Shown here one piece after another: positions 44,197 through 53,134 of a DNA stretch of 64,000 bases; position 1 is the stretch's first letter, and each line of letters begins with the position of its first letter. The notes beneath the pieces are model-generated. The model worked only from the letters and a program-made list of their open reading frames with translations, was not told the DNA's origin and did no database searches. Source of the stretch: Thiomicrospira sp. XS5 (lineage in GTDB: Bacteria > Pseudomonadota > Gammaproteobacteria > Thiomicrospirales > Thiomicrospiraceae); NCBI RefSeq assembly GCF_001507555.1, contig NZ_LQBO01000002.1:1-64000 (forward strand). The letters run 5' to 3'. Both the position numbers and the translations under genes were made by a program.

Positions 44197-45228
44197 ATGA
44201 CCGATTCGAATATCACACAGCGCAAGCAGGATCACATCCATTTTCTTTTGCAGGATGCCGAGATCGAGCGGGGCCAATCCGGCTTCGAAGACATCCGCCT
44301 GACCCATCGCGGCCTGCCGGAATGCGATTTCGCCGACATCGACAGTAGCACCGACTTTCTCGGCAAGACCTTGTCCAGCCCATTACTGATTTCCTCCATG
44401 ACCGGCGGCGCAGCCGCCACATTGCAAGCCATCAACCGTCGTCTGGCTGAAGCCGCCGAAAACGCCGGTGTGGCGATGGCGGTCGGTTCGCAGCGCGCCA
44501 TGATTCAAGACTCACAGGCCCGCGCCAGCTTCGAACTGCGCCAATACGCACCGACCATACCGCTGATTGCCAATATGGGGGCAGTGCAGTTGAATTACGG
44601 TTTCGGCCTCGACGAGGCGCAACGCATGGTGGACGTATTGGAAGCCGATGCGCTTTACCTGCACCTCAACCCCTTGCAGGAAGTCATCCAACCGGAAGGC
44701 AACACCAACTTCGCCCAATTGACCGATAAAATCGCACAACTCGCCAAGGCCTTACCGGTGCCCATCATTTTGAAAGAAGTCGGCTGCGGCTTATCCGCCA
44801 AAGACATCGAACTCGGTTTGTCGGCCGGCATTCAGTGGTTCGATTTGGCCGGGCGCGGCGGCACTTCCTGGAGCCGAATCGAAGCGCACCGTGCGCATTC
44901 CAGCCAGTTGGCCAGCCTGGGCGAAACCTTCCAAGATTGGGGCCTGACCACGCCGCAAGCCCTGTTGCAAGCCCGCCCGTTTCAGGATCAGGCACACTTT
45001 ATTGCCAGTGGCGGAATTCGCAATGGCATCGACATGATTAAATCGGTTATAATGGGCGGCCAAATTTGCGGGGTAGCGGCGCCGTTGCTGAAACCGGCCA
45101 TGGATTCCACCGTTGCAACCCAAGCAAAAATAGAACAACTAAAACAGGAATTCCGCACCGCGCAATTCCTGCTGGGCGCGCCGACACTGGCGGATGTATT
45201 TTTAAACGATTCACTGATAGAGCCGTAA
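44197..45228 (+). CDS. fni: Isopentenyl-diphosphate isomerase, type 2 (FMN)
   Basis: A 343-residue FMN-dependent isomerase interconverting IPP and DMAPP. Signatures are RKQDHIHFLL, SSPLLISSMTGG, VGSQRAMI, HLNPLQEVIQPEGNTNF, ILKEVGCGLS, FDLAGRGGTSWSRIE and SGGIRNGIDMIKSV. It sits between HMG-CoA reductase and HMG-CoA synthase and supplies the last step of the pathway. Confidence 0.95.
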   Translation: MTDSNITQRKQDHIHFLLQDAEIERGQSGFEDIRLTHRGLPECDFADIDSSTDFLGKTLSSPLLISSMTGGAAATLQAINRRLAEAAENAGVAMAVGSQRAMIQDSQARASFELRQYAPTIPLIANMGAVQLNYGFGLDEAQRMVDVLEADALYLHLNPLQEVIQPEGNTNFAQLTDKIAQLAKALPVPIILKEVGCGLSAKDIELGLSAGIQWFDLAGRGGTSWSRIEAHRAHSSQLASLGETFQDWGLTTPQALLQARPFQDQAHFIASGGIRNGIDMIKSVIMGGQICGVAAPLLKPAMDSTVATQAKIEQLKQEFRTAQFLLGAPTLADVFLNDSLIEP

Positions 45229-45247
45229 CGGAATTTCCTTTTAACGC

Positions 45248-46423
45248 ATGAAAGTAGGTATTGATCTCATTCACTTCGCGACCTCGGATTACGCCCTGGG
45301 GCTGGACACCTTTGCCGAGGAAAAAGGAACCGACGTCAACAAATACCACATTGGTATCGGTCAGGAACAAATGTCCATTGCGCCGCCGGACGAAGACATC
45401 GTGACCTTGTCCGCCAAAGCGGCGGCCCCGATCATCGAGCAAATCGACCGCAACGACATCACCGCTGTGCTCTTCGCCACCGAATCCGGCGTGGATCAAT
45501 CCAAATCCGCCGGCGCTTTTTTGCACGGTTTACTGAAACTATCCAAACGTTGCCGCGTGGTTGAATTCAAGCATGCCTGCTACGCTGGCACCGCGGCCTT
45601 GCAAATGGCCACCACCATGGTCAAAGCCAACCCGAAAGAAACCATTCTGGTCATCGCCGCCGACATTGCCAAATACGATGTGGACTCGTCCGGCGAAGCC
45701 ACTCAAGGCTGCGGCGCCGTAGCCATGCTGGTCAAAGCGGAACCCCGTATTCTCGCCATCGAACCTGGCTCCGGTTACTACACCGACGACGTCATGGATT
45801 TCTGGCGTCCGAACAAACGCACCACCGCCTTGGTGGACGGCAAATACTCCACCAAGGTTTACCTGAACAGCTTGAAGCAGGCCTGGGAACATTTCGTGGA
45901 AGAAACCGGCCGTCACTTTGAAGACTTCGACGCTTTCTGTTACCACATTCCGTTTTCGCGCATGACCGAGAAAGCGCATAAAACGCTGGTTAAAAAAGTC
46001 GGCGCCAAGCTGACGCCCGACACCTTCCGTGAACAAACCGCGCCGGGCCAGGTTTACAACCGCGTCGTGGGGAACAGTTACAGCGCCTCTTTATTCATCG
46101 GTTTCTGTTCGTTTTTGGATAACGCCGTTCAGGATTTGACCGGCAAACGTTTTGGCTTCTTCAGCTACGGTTCCGGCTGTGTCGCGGAATTTTTCAGCGG
46201 CATCATCCAGCCCGGATACCAACAGCACTTAATGACCGAAAGCCATCGCCAGCAGATCGACTCTCGTCAGCCGTTGGATTACCAGCAATATCTGGCGTTT
46301 TACCATCAAACCGACAGCGACGTCGAGAACATCACCTTCCCGCACAACAACAAAGGGCCTTTCCGTTTGGCGGGCATCGAAAACCACATCCGTCGTTACG
46401 AATCGGATATCCAACCGGCTTAA
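45248..46423 (+). CDS. mvaS: Hydroxymethylglutaryl-CoA synthase
   Basis: A 391-residue thiolase-fold enzyme condensing acetyl-CoA and acetoacetyl-CoA. The active site has Glu in FATESGVDQSKSA, the nucleophilic Cys in VEFKHACYAGTAALQ and His in FCYHIPFSRMTEKAH. GNSYSASLFIGFCSFLD and FFSYGSGCVAEFFSG are also conserved. It starts 19 bp after fni with only a weak ribosome site. An acetoacetyl-CoA thiolase is not present in the window. Confidence 0.95.
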   Translation: MKVGIDLIHFATSDYALGLDTFAEEKGTDVNKYHIGIGQEQMSIAPPDEDIVTLSAKAAAPIIEQIDRNDITAVLFATESGVDQSKSAGAFLHGLLKLSKRCRVVEFKHACYAGTAALQMATTMVKANPKETILVIAADIAKYDVDSSGEATQGCGAVAMLVKAEPRILAIEPGSGYYTDDVMDFWRPNKRTTALVDGKYSTKVYLNSLKQAWEHFVEETGRHFEDFDAFCYHIPFSRMTEKAHKTLVKKVGAKLTPDTFREQTAPGQVYNRVVGNSYSASLFIGFCSFLDNAVQDLTGKRFGFFSYGSGCVAEFFSGIIQPGYQQHLMTESHRQQIDSRQPLDYQQYLAFYHQTDSDVENITFPHNNKGPFRLAGIENHIRRYESDIQPA

Positions 46424-46533
46424 ACAGTTTTCAAACGATTCCCAACCGCTTCAAGCCGGGCACCACGCCCTTTTCACGTCCAGACATCACTTCTGCTAAA
46501 ATTCAACGTATCCCGCTTCGATAAGGCTTATGC

Positions 46534-47484
46534 ATGTCGTCTTTAAACACCTTTCCCGCCATTGCCATACTGATTGCCTTGATTTCGCTGGTCGTAGCCC
46601 TACGCGCATCCGGCCTGTTGAAAATCGACGACGGTCCACTGTTTGCCCGTATCGTGACCCACTTAACACTCCCGGCTACCATCTTTTATGCGCTCGCCCA
46701 TGCCCGTGATTTGCAGTGGGATTATGCGCTGGTGGTGCTGTTCTTATTCGCCGCGGAAACCTTGCTATTATTACTCGCCTGGCTGACGGGACGAGCCCTC
46801 AAACTATCGCGCCCGCAACTGGGCAGTTTGATGTTGGTATCGGCCTTCGGCAGTTCCGCCTTGCTCGGCTATGCGCTGATCGAACAACTTTTCCCGAATG
46901 ATGTCGAAGCCTTATCCGAAGCCGTGTTCATTTCCGAACTGGGTGTGGGCGTCGGCTTATTTACACTCGGCACTTTGGTAGCCATTCACTTCGGCCAGGC
47001 AGCCAACTCGGCCAATTCCATGCTTCGAAGCCTTGGACTCTTCGCCAAATCACCGATTTTCCTGTCCATTTTGGCGGGCCTAGCTTACGGCCAGTTTCAG
47101 GCACCGGTGGATGGCCCGTTTTTCAAAGAACTGTTTGCCGCGTTGCACTTGGTGGCGCAAGCCAATACCTTTTTTGTGATTCTCACCATCGGCGTGATGT
47201 TGCAATTTCATGGTTTGAAGGCGTTGGCAGGTTTGGCGGCCGTTGCGATTGTGCTGAAGCTTCTGGTCAGCCCCTTATTGGTTTGGTTACCGTCTCAGGC
47301 CATGTCGTTGCAGACTTGGCAAATGGATGTGATTTTATTGGAGTCGGCCATGCCATCGGCCTTGTTAAGCGTTGTTCTGGCGGCGCGTTACGGCTGCGAT
47401 GCATTATTGGCGTCAAAACTGGTCTATGTCACCACACTGGTCAGTGCCGGTTCGATACTACTAGTATTGGAAATATTGGGATAA
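46534..47484 (+). CDS. AEC-family permease
   Basis: A 316-residue membrane protein with about ten helices, of the auxin efflux carrier family. The opening helices (ALISLVVALRASGLLKIDD), LTLPATIFYALAHA and the second half starting SPIFLSILAGLAYGQF with VVLAARYGCDALLASKLVYVTTL are typical of its inverted repeat. It lies 110 bp after mvaS with its own ATG; relation to the mevalonate genes is unclear. The substrate is unknown. Confidence 0.83.
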   Translation: MSSLNTFPAIAILIALISLVVALRASGLLKIDDGPLFARIVTHLTLPATIFYALAHARDLQWDYALVVLFLFAAETLLLLLAWLTGRALKLSRPQLGSLMLVSAFGSSALLGYALIEQLFPNDVEALSEAVFISELGVGVGLFTLGTLVAIHFGQAANSANSMLRSLGLFAKSPIFLSILAGLAYGQFQAPVDGPFFKELFAALHLVAQANTFFVILTIGVMLQFHGLKALAGLAAVAIVLKLLVSPLLVWLPSQAMSLQTWQMDVILLESAMPSALLSVVLAARYGCDALLASKLVYVTTLVSAGSILLVLEILG

Positions 47485-47527
47485 CTCGAAAAAGAACAAG
47501 TCGGTAATAAAAGAAAGGGAAAAATAA

Positions 47528-47618
47528 TGGCGGATAGCGAGGGATTCGAACCCTCGATAGGCTATTAACCTATACACGCTTTCCAGGCGTGCTCCTTCAA
47601 CCGCTCAGACAGCTATCC
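47528..47618 (-). tRNA. tRNA-Ser (GGA anticodon)
   Basis: On the minus strand the sequence folds as a class II tRNA: acceptor stem GGATAGC / GCTATCC, anticodon stem CACGC / GCGTG with loop CTGGAAA giving anticodon GGA, a long variable arm (TATAGGTTAATAGCCTATC), T-arm GGGTTCGAATCC and an encoded CCA end. All are as expected for bacterial tRNA-Ser. Confidence 0.96.
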
Positions 47619-47722
47619 GAAAGAAGTGGCGTATTTTACTGTCAAATTCTCACAAAGTCTAGCCTCGAATGCAAAATTATCACACTCGGGTACATTTGCT
47701 GAAAATCCTATATGGCCGACAT

Positions 47723-47786
47723 AAAAAAACCGGCCCAAAGGCCGGTTAAGGAGAAACAAAACCGACCAGGCCTGGCCGGTTTTTAA
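47723..47786 (-). terminator. Double terminator after the haem-binding-like gene
   Basis: Two hairpins lie beyond the minus-strand gene ending at 47805. The first (47761-47786) contains CCAGGCCTGG inside AACCGACCAGGCCTGGCCGGTT. The second (47723-47747) is AACCGGCC-TTTG-GGCCGGTT followed by seven T on the minus strand. Confidence 0.82.
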
Positions 47787-47804
47787 ATCACGATCATGAC
47801 GTGA

Positions 47805-48305
47805 TTACATCATTTCCAAATCCATTTGTACGGCTTCCACACCGGCCGCCGCACATTTTTCATCGTCCATACCGTCCGGCGCGCCACTGACACCCACGGC
47901 ACCATACAGTTTGCCTCCGGCCGTAATCGGAACGGAACCGGCCATAAAGGCTAAGCCTTCACCCATGGTTTGCAACGGGCTGTTGGCACGTCCGCTTAAT
48001 TGAGAACCTTTCACGTTGAACATCACGGCCGTATAGGCTTTTTTCTCACTGATGGACCAGGAAACCGGCGGCGCCATGGTGTCACGTAACTTCGCTTGCG
48101 GAATTCCGTTACGCTCGACAACGGTGACACTGACTGGAATGCCTTTTTCACGGCAAGCCTCAATCGTGGCCGTTGCGATTTTATTGGCGACATCCATGGT
48201 CAGACGGCTGACATTAACAGCCATATCTTCGGCTTGAACAGGCAAAGCGGCAGACACACCAATAGCGGCGGCCAAGCTCAATTGTGTTAGTTTTTTCATT
48301 TTCAT
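47805..48305 (-). CDS. Exported GlcG/HbpS-family haem-binding-like protein
   Basis: A 166-residue protein with a signal peptide (MKKLTQLSLAAAIGVSAALPVQA) and a single GlcG/HbpS domain: VSVTVVERNGIPQAKLRDTMAPP, SEKKAYTAVMFNVKGSQLS and GGKLYGAVGVSGAPDGMDDEKCA. Relatives bind haem or cobalamin-like ligands or simply have unknown roles. Two start codons (48305 and 48299) are possible. Its upstream DNA is entirely a MITE-like element starting 21 bp before the ATG, so its promoter may lie in that element. Confidence 0.88.
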   Translation of the reverse strand: MKMKKLTQLSLAAAIGVSAALPVQAEDMAVNVSRLTMDVANKIATATIEACREKGIPVSVTVVERNGIPQAKLRDTMAPPVSWSISEKKAYTAVMFNVKGSQLSGRANSPLQTMGEGLAFMAGSVPITAGGKLYGAVGVSGAPDGMDDEKCAAAGVEAVQMDLEMM

Positions 48306-48325
48306 ACTCGCTCCAAAGTAGTGAA

Positions 48326-48590
48326 AGGGTACCTCTATTAATTCCAGATTGATTCTGGCAACGCCAAGTTATTCAGATCAAGGCGTGAACGTGCAGTCAT
48401 GTCTAGACCTGGCAAGCGTTCACAACGCGGAGTTGAATAACTTGGATAAGCCCCTTTGGGCGGGGCTTAAAGGCCACTTCTTCGTTGTTATGCGTCTTGA
48501 CCTTAGAATGACTAAAGTCTCTGCCGCATGCCTAGAATAAGTGGCCTTTAAATCCCGCAGAATTCAACCTGGAATTAATAGAGGCACCCT
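48326..48590. repeat. 265-bp MITE-like element with 22-bp inverted ends
   Basis: The ends (48326-48347 and 48569-48590) are inverted repeats of 22 bp with one mismatch, sharing CCTCTATTAATTCCAG. Inside are two nested hairpins: CCAAGTTATTCA (48364) with TGAATAACTTGG (48434), and TTAAAGGCCACTT (48467) with AAGTGGCCTTTAA (48539). No coding capacity is seen. It separates the haem-binding-like gene from the second mevalonate cluster. Confidence 0.85.
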
Positions 48591-48674
48591 ATGTCAAAGA
48601 CTGAAATTTACAGGCCGGGCAACACACCATTTTGTGGCCCCCGTATTTACGTATTTAGGAGATACAGATTTTAA
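48591..48674 (+). CDS. Possible 27-residue peptide at the element boundary
   Basis: An ATG directly at the end of the MITE-like element opens a 27-codon frame (MSKTEIYRPGNTPFCGPRIY...), ending TAA at 48674. The PG..PFCG pattern recalls short YjzC-like motifs, but there is no good ribosome site. It may be the remnant of a gene cut by the element. Confidence 0.2.
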   Translation: MSKTEIYRPGNTPFCGPRIYVFRRYRF

Positions 48675-48884
48675 TTCTAAAGATTTTTACTCTCATGTAA
48701 AACACTCACTGAGAACGCATGCCGAAAATCCTGCCGCCGCCCAGGCCCCTTCCCCTGAAAACAAGCGGTTTTCGCGGGGTGAACGACATTGTGAAAAGAT
48801 TATGCAAACCTCCGAAAACGGAAACCCGACTCGTTTTCGAACGGCATTCGTTATAATAAGCAGAACGAAACGAACGGAACCCAC
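48675..48884 (+). promoter_or_regulatory. Leader region of the mevalonate kinase operon
   Basis: About 210 bp without a credible gene. TATAAT at 48852-48857 is a good -10 element, 27 bp before the kinase ATG; the ribosome site is a weak ACGGAAC. No terminator or riboswitch was seen. Confidence 0.45.
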
Positions 48885-49925
48885 ATGAAGACTGTCTGTA
48901 CCACACCCGCCAAGCTGATTCTTACCGGCGAACACTCGGTTTTGTTTGGGGCCCCGGCCCTGTGCATGGCGGTGGCGTTAGACACGGAGTGCGAGGTCAC
49001 CTTCAAGCCTCTGGACACCTCCGATCAGCAACCTTTTCTGGAAATTGAACTGACCGATTTTAACCAGAAAATGGCGTATCCGTACCTCACTTGGCAAAAA
49101 CGCGTCACGCACATTGAATCGCGTTACGCGCTCTATGAAAAAAACGCTCTGGCCATCCAAACGGTATTACAGCAACCGGTGGACCTCGTTTTATTGGCCC
49201 TGCAACAATTTCACAATCTTCAGCGCCTCAAACCGGGGCATTGGCAGATCAAGTTACGCTCGCATAACTTAAGCGGTAAAGGACTCGGCAGTTCGGCGTC
49301 CATCATCATCAGCTTACTGCACAGCTTATTCGTCCAACACCAAATCGACATCACCGAAATCGACCTTCTGGCGCTGGCACAGCAAGTGGAATCCCGACAA
49401 CACGGTGCGTCCAGCGGATTAGACCCGGCCACGGTGTACAAAGGCGGCTTATTACGCTTTCAGCAAGGCGTGCCATTGCAGCAACTGCCTCACCAGAACT
49501 TCAACGCCTGGGTGATCGACACCGGGAAGCCCCGCTCCACGACCGGGCAAGCCGTCAACCACGTCCACAAGCATTTCACGCATCAAAGCGCTATTTGGGA
49601 CGAATTTAAACAGGTTGCGTCCGAAATGGAAACGGCCTGGCAAGCCTCCGATGCCGATCAACTGAATGAAGCAGTGCGTAAAAACCAAGCTTTACTGGAA
49701 AAACTGGGCGTGGTGCCGGACAAGGTGAAAACCTTCATTGCAGCCCTGCATCAGAGCGACTATTCGGCCAAAATCTGCGGGGCGGGCAGCATCAGCGGAG
49801 ACCAAGCGGGCGTGGTCTTATGCATCGGCCCGGAAGCGCCAGCGGAGATCTGCGAGGCTTACGGTTACGATTACCACCCTTTGAAACTCAATGAAACCGG
49901 GAGCCAATGTGAAGTACATCACTAG
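48885..49925 (+). CDS. mvk: Mevalonate kinase (GHMP family)
   Basis: A 346-residue GHMP kinase. Motif 1 is PAKLILTGEHSVLFGAPAL, the ATP loop is LSGKGLGSSASIIIS, the central QHGASSGLDPAT matches the mevalonate-kinase type, and the C-terminal motif 3 is SAKICGAGSISGDQAGVVL. It would phosphorylate mevalonate to 5-phosphomevalonate. It is first in the cluster mvk - phosphomevalonate kinase - mvaD and overlaps the next gene. Confidence 0.85.
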   Translation: MKTVCTTPAKLILTGEHSVLFGAPALCMAVALDTECEVTFKPLDTSDQQPFLEIELTDFNQKMAYPYLTWQKRVTHIESRYALYEKNALAIQTVLQQPVDLVLLALQQFHNLQRLKPGHWQIKLRSHNLSGKGLGSSASIIISLLHSLFVQHQIDITEIDLLALAQQVESRQHGASSGLDPATVYKGGLLRFQQGVPLQQLPHQNFNAWVIDTGKPRSTTGQAVNHVHKHFTHQSAIWDEFKQVASEMETAWQASDADQLNEAVRKNQALLEKLGVVPDKVKTFIAALHQSDYSAKICGAGSISGDQAGVVLCIGPEAPAEICEAYGYDYHPLKLNETGSQCEVHH

Positions 49926-50832
49926 CGCCCCCGCCAATATCATGTTGATGGGCGAACACAGTGTCGTTGCCGGCGAAAAAGCCATTGCTTGTGGACTGAA
50001 CCAACGGCTGCACATCGAATGGCAAGGCCGTGCCGACCGGAAAATTCACATTTTCTCCGAACTGGGCGATTACGAAACCCATCTCGACAATCTGGGCGAC
50101 CACCCCAAATTAACCTGGGTATTGGCGGCGTTGCGCCATTATCAGCCGTCCCTAACGCACGGTTTGACCCTGACCATTCAAAGTGACTTTAAATCCACCC
50201 TTGGACTGGGCAGTTCTGCCGCCCTGTTGGCGGCTTTGCTGGGCGGGTTGGATGCCATCACCGGGCAAACGCCGGATTTTCAACAACGCTTTCAAACCGG
50301 TTTACACCTGATACATTCCTTGCAAGGGCGCGGTTCCGGCACGGATTTGGCAGCCAGCTTAACCGGTGGCGTGGTGTTGTTTGACCCACAAGCACAAACG
50401 GTCGAATCGCTCACCAGCCACTTAGCGTTAACGCTGGTGTACTGTGGTTACAAAACACCCACCGCCGAAGTCCTGCAGAAAGTGGCGGACGACTGGCAGC
50501 ATCAACCTGACTTACTGGCCGCGCTTTACCGCTTAATGGGACAAACCACCGAAGCGGCGTATCTTGCGTTGCAAAACGACAACTCAACCGAATTTTACCG
50601 CCTGGTGAATAGCTACCAAGGCTTGATGGACGCATTAGGCGTCAACGACCCGGTGCTGTCGGATTTGGTTTATCGCTTGCGTCAGGACACCGGGATCGCC
50701 GCCAGTAAAATATCCGGTTCCGGCCTGGGCGATTGCGCCCTGGGATTCGGTCAACTGAGCAGCGCCCTGCCCGGCTTTGACCCCTTGCCCATTGCCATTG
50801 ACTCACAAGGCCTGGAAATTCAACCACTTTAA
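49909..50832 (+). CDS. Phosphomevalonate kinase (GHMP family)
   Basis: A 307-residue GHMP kinase: PANIMLMGEHSVVAGEKAI, STLGLGSSAALLAAL, then QGRGSGTDLAASLTGG, the GSG.D pattern usual in phosphomevalonate kinases, and ASKISGSGLGDCALG. The GTG at 49909 follows CCGGGAGCCAAT and is preferred to an ATG at 49891 without a ribosome site; it overlaps mvk by 17 bp. Assignment of mevalonate versus phosphomevalonate kinase between the two neighbours rests on these motifs and could be reversed. Confidence 0.78.
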   Translation: MKYITSAPANIMLMGEHSVVAGEKAIACGLNQRLHIEWQGRADRKIHIFSELGDYETHLDNLGDHPKLTWVLAALRHYQPSLTHGLTLTIQSDFKSTLGLGSSAALLAALLGGLDAITGQTPDFQQRFQTGLHLIHSLQGRGSGTDLAASLTGGVVLFDPQAQTVESLTSHLALTLVYCGYKTPTAEVLQKVADDWQHQPDLLAALYRLMGQTTEAAYLALQNDNSTEFYRLVNSYQGLMDALGVNDPVLSDLVYRLRQDTGIAASKISGSGLGDCALGFGQLSSALPGFDPLPIAIDSQGLEIQPL

Positions 50833-50868
50833 TCGACTTTGATGAACACGGAAATCATTTGAGACACC

Positions 50869-51858
50869 ATGACACCGACTGAATTCATTCAACACTTACT
50901 GCCCGCAAACCCGACACCGGTCAAAAACGGTTTCGGCCAGGCGCCGGTCAATATCGCGCTCAGTAAATACTGGGGCAAACGCGATGTGCCCCTCAACCTG
51001 CCAACTAACAGCAGCCTATCCATCAGCTTACCGGAACTCGGCACCGAAACCCGTTTAAGCTGGCATGAAACCGGTCCCGACAAAATCACCTTGAATGGTG
51101 AAGAAATGGCACCGGAAGCGCCCTTTGCCAAGCGCCTGAGCCGTTTTCTGGATTTCTTTCGGCCTGACGCTCAGGGCAGCTTTCAGGTTGACACCCTCAA
51201 CACCGTGCCCACGGCGGCGGGATTGGCCTCCTCCGCATCGGGTTACGCGGCCTTAGTCAAGGCGCTGGACGACTGTTTTCAGTGGCAACTCTCCTCGCGC
51301 GACCTGTCGTTACTGGCCCGTTTAGGCAGTGGCAGCGCCAGCCGCTCCTTGTACGATGGTTTTGCCATCTGGCATAAAGGGGAACGTGAAGATGGCTTGG
51401 ACAGTTATGCCGAGAAAATTGACCAGGCCTGGCCGGAATTTTGTATTGGTTTATTGGAAATCGATACCTCTGCGAAACCCGTTGGTTCAACGCAAGGGAT
51501 GCAGCAAACGGTCAAGCATTGCGAACTTTACCAGGCCTGGCCAAAAAAGGCGGAGCAGGATTTAGCGAAAATCCATCGTGCGATTCTAGACAAAGACTTT
51601 CAAACACTGGGCGAGACCGCGGAAAACAATGCTTTGGCAATGCACGCCACCATGATTGCCACCTGGCCGCCGATTCTGTATTGGCAACCGGAGTCGGTCG
51701 CCGCCATGCACCGGGTCTGGCAGTTGCGCCAAGAAGGTGTAATGGTGTATTTCACCATGGATGCCGGGCCGAATTTAAAATTACTGTTTCCAGAAACAGA
51801 AACGCCCGCGTTAATGCGGGCGTTTCCGGAAATGAAATGTCTTCAACCGTTTGCTTGA
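50869..51858 (+). CDS. mvaD: Diphosphomevalonate decarboxylase
   Basis: A 329-residue GHMP-fold decarboxylase forming isopentenyl diphosphate. NIALSKYWGKRD, LPTNSSLSISL, TAAGLASSASGYAALVKAL, GSGSASRSLYDGFAIW and YFTMDAGPNLKLL are all diagnostic. Two CCAGGCCTGG copies occur within (51423, 51531). A 9-bp GC-rich hairpin lies in its last codons and may act as terminator for the convergent sspB. Confidence 0.95.
   Translation: MTPTEFIQHLLPANPTPVKNGFGQAPVNIALSKYWGKRDVPLNLPTNSSLSISLPELGTETRLSWHETGPDKITLNGEEMAPEAPFAKRLSRFLDFFRPDAQGSFQVDTLNTVPTAAGLASSASGYAALVKALDDCFQWQLSSRDLSLLARLGSGSASRSLYDGFAIWHKGEREDGLDSYAEKIDQAWPEFCIGLLEIDTSAKPVGSTQGMQQTVKHCELYQAWPKKAEQDLAKIHRAILDKDFQTLGETAENNALAMHATMIATWPPILYWQPESVAAMHRVWQLRQEGVMVYFTMDAGPNLKLLFPETETPALMRAFPEMKCLQPFA
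51800..51825 (-). terminator. Hairpin inside the 3' end of mvaD, possible sspB terminator
   Basis: AACGCCCGC (51801-51809) pairs with GCGGGCGTT (51816-51824) around a 6-nt loop. On the minus strand TTTCTGTTTCTG follows, 50 bp past the sspB stop. It lies wholly in mvaD coding sequence. Confidence 0.55.
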
Positions 51859-51874
51859 AGCGGCTTTAAACCCT

Positions 51875-52357
51875 TTATTTGACCACCGACAGGTGTGATC
51901 CTTTTTTGGGCTTATTCGACTTATTGGGTTTATCGTCTTTGTCGGTTTTTTGAGCGGTTTTCTCTGAACCCTCATCAGACACACCGGAATCCTTCACGGC
52001 CGACATGGTCGGCTTGGACGGTGTTTCGGCCGCTTCTTCCGGATAAGGTTCCGGCGGGAACGGCATGCCTTGGCCGTTTTCACGCGCAAATATCGCTAAA
52101 ACGGCTTCCGGCGGAAAGCCCAAGCGTCTTTCGATACCTTGAAAACGGGCCTTGAAACTGAACCAGTCATTTGCAAACTGCAACTCGCGGATGGCATTCG
52201 GGTGGACATTCAACACAATGACCCCGTCCTGCGCAAAATCCATCGGCACTTCAATCCCCGGATAATTGGCATCCACTTGCACATGCGGCGTCCAGTCATT
52301 ATCGACAATCCAGTCGAACATGGCACGAATCATATAAGGGCGATTGGAAATCATCAT
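51875..52357 (-). CDS. sspB: ClpXP specificity-enhancing factor SspB
   Basis: A 160-residue adaptor delivering ssrA-tagged proteins to ClpXP. The N-terminal dimer and tag-binding domain has RPYMIRAMFDWIVDNDWTPHVQVDA and VPMDFAQDGVIVLNVHPNAIRELQ with WFSFKARFQG. A flexible Pro/Glu/Lys-rich linker leads to the C-terminal ClpX-binding tail KKGSHLSVVK. It is 10 bp after sspA, the usual arrangement. Confidence 0.95.
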   Translation of the reverse strand: MMISNRPYMIRAMFDWIVDNDWTPHVQVDANYPGIEVPMDFAQDGVIVLNVHPNAIRELQFANDWFSFKARFQGIERRLGFPPEAVLAIFARENGQGMPFPPEPYPEEAAETPSKPTMSAVKDSGVSDEGSEKTAQKTDKDDKPNKSNKPKKGSHLSVVK

Positions 52358-52367
52358 CAGGCTCGCT

Positions 52368-53009
52368 TTAAACCACTTCTCGCATGTCTAACTCGTCGTC
52401 TGACAAGCTGTCCGGGAACTCTTCACGCGCCAGCACTTTTTCCGCATAGTCAATGACCGGCTTGGCGGACTTCGGCAAGTCAATTCCCAGGTACGGCAAA
52501 CGCCACATAAGAACCGCCAAACTGACGTCAACCAATGAATACTCATCGCTCATGAAATACGGCTGATGCTCAAACACCGGAATCATTTGAATCAAACGTT
52601 CCTGCAAATCGCGGCGCGCTTCCTTGACTTCTTTGTCATCGTCGCTGTTCACGATGATTTCGGCCAGTTGATACCATTCCTGTTCGATTTGACGTAGCAT
52701 CTGACGCGAACGCGCTTTGGAAATCGGATCCACCGACAACAACGGCGGATGCGGGAAGCGCTCGTCCAGATACTCGACAATGACTTGCGGATCGTACAAC
52801 ACCAAATCACGATCCACCAAGGTTGGCAAGGTGCCATACGGGTTCAACTCCAGCAGATCTTCCGGAATGCCTTCACTGGTATCCACTTCGATGATTTCCA
52901 AAGGGATGTCTTTCTCTTGCGCCATTAAACGCACACGGTGTGAGCTTGGGCCTTTGGAATCTGAAAATAAGGTCATTACGGATCTTTGCGTGATAGGCAA
53001 ATCTGACAT
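52368..53009 (-). CDS. sspA: Stringent starvation protein A
   Basis: A 213-residue glutathione-S-transferase-fold, RNA-polymerase-associated regulator. MTLFSDSKGPSSHRVRLMAQEKDIP, NPYGTLPTLVDRDLVLYDPQVIVEYLDERFPHPPL and the C-terminal helical domain are typical. The ATG at 53009 follows CAGGAGAACTCC and is preferred to an ATG at 53051. It is transcribed with sspB. Confidence 0.94.
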   Translation of the reverse strand: MSDLPITQRSVMTLFSDSKGPSSHRVRLMAQEKDIPLEIIEVDTSEGIPEDLLELNPYGTLPTLVDRDLVLYDPQVIVEYLDERFPHPPLLSVDPISKARSRQMLRQIEQEWYQLAEIIVNSDDDKEVKEARRDLQERLIQMIPVFEHQPYFMSDEYSLVDVSLAVLMWRLPYLGIDLPKSAKPVIDYAEKVLAREEFPDSLSDDELDMREVV

Positions 53010-53134
53010 GGAGTTCTCCTGGAAATCGATCGTCGATGTTATTGTTTTCAAAGCCTTTAGCGTATCGAACGCAAGTGCTTCCGATTACAGCTTCATTAAG
53101 CCATTATACATGGCCTGTCAAGCCCTCTTTTACC

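Noticed and set aside
48326-48590. attC-like integron site
   Set aside because: The element has nested palindromes, but its 22-bp outer ends and lack of the attC core motifs fit a MITE better; no integrase or cassette array is seen.
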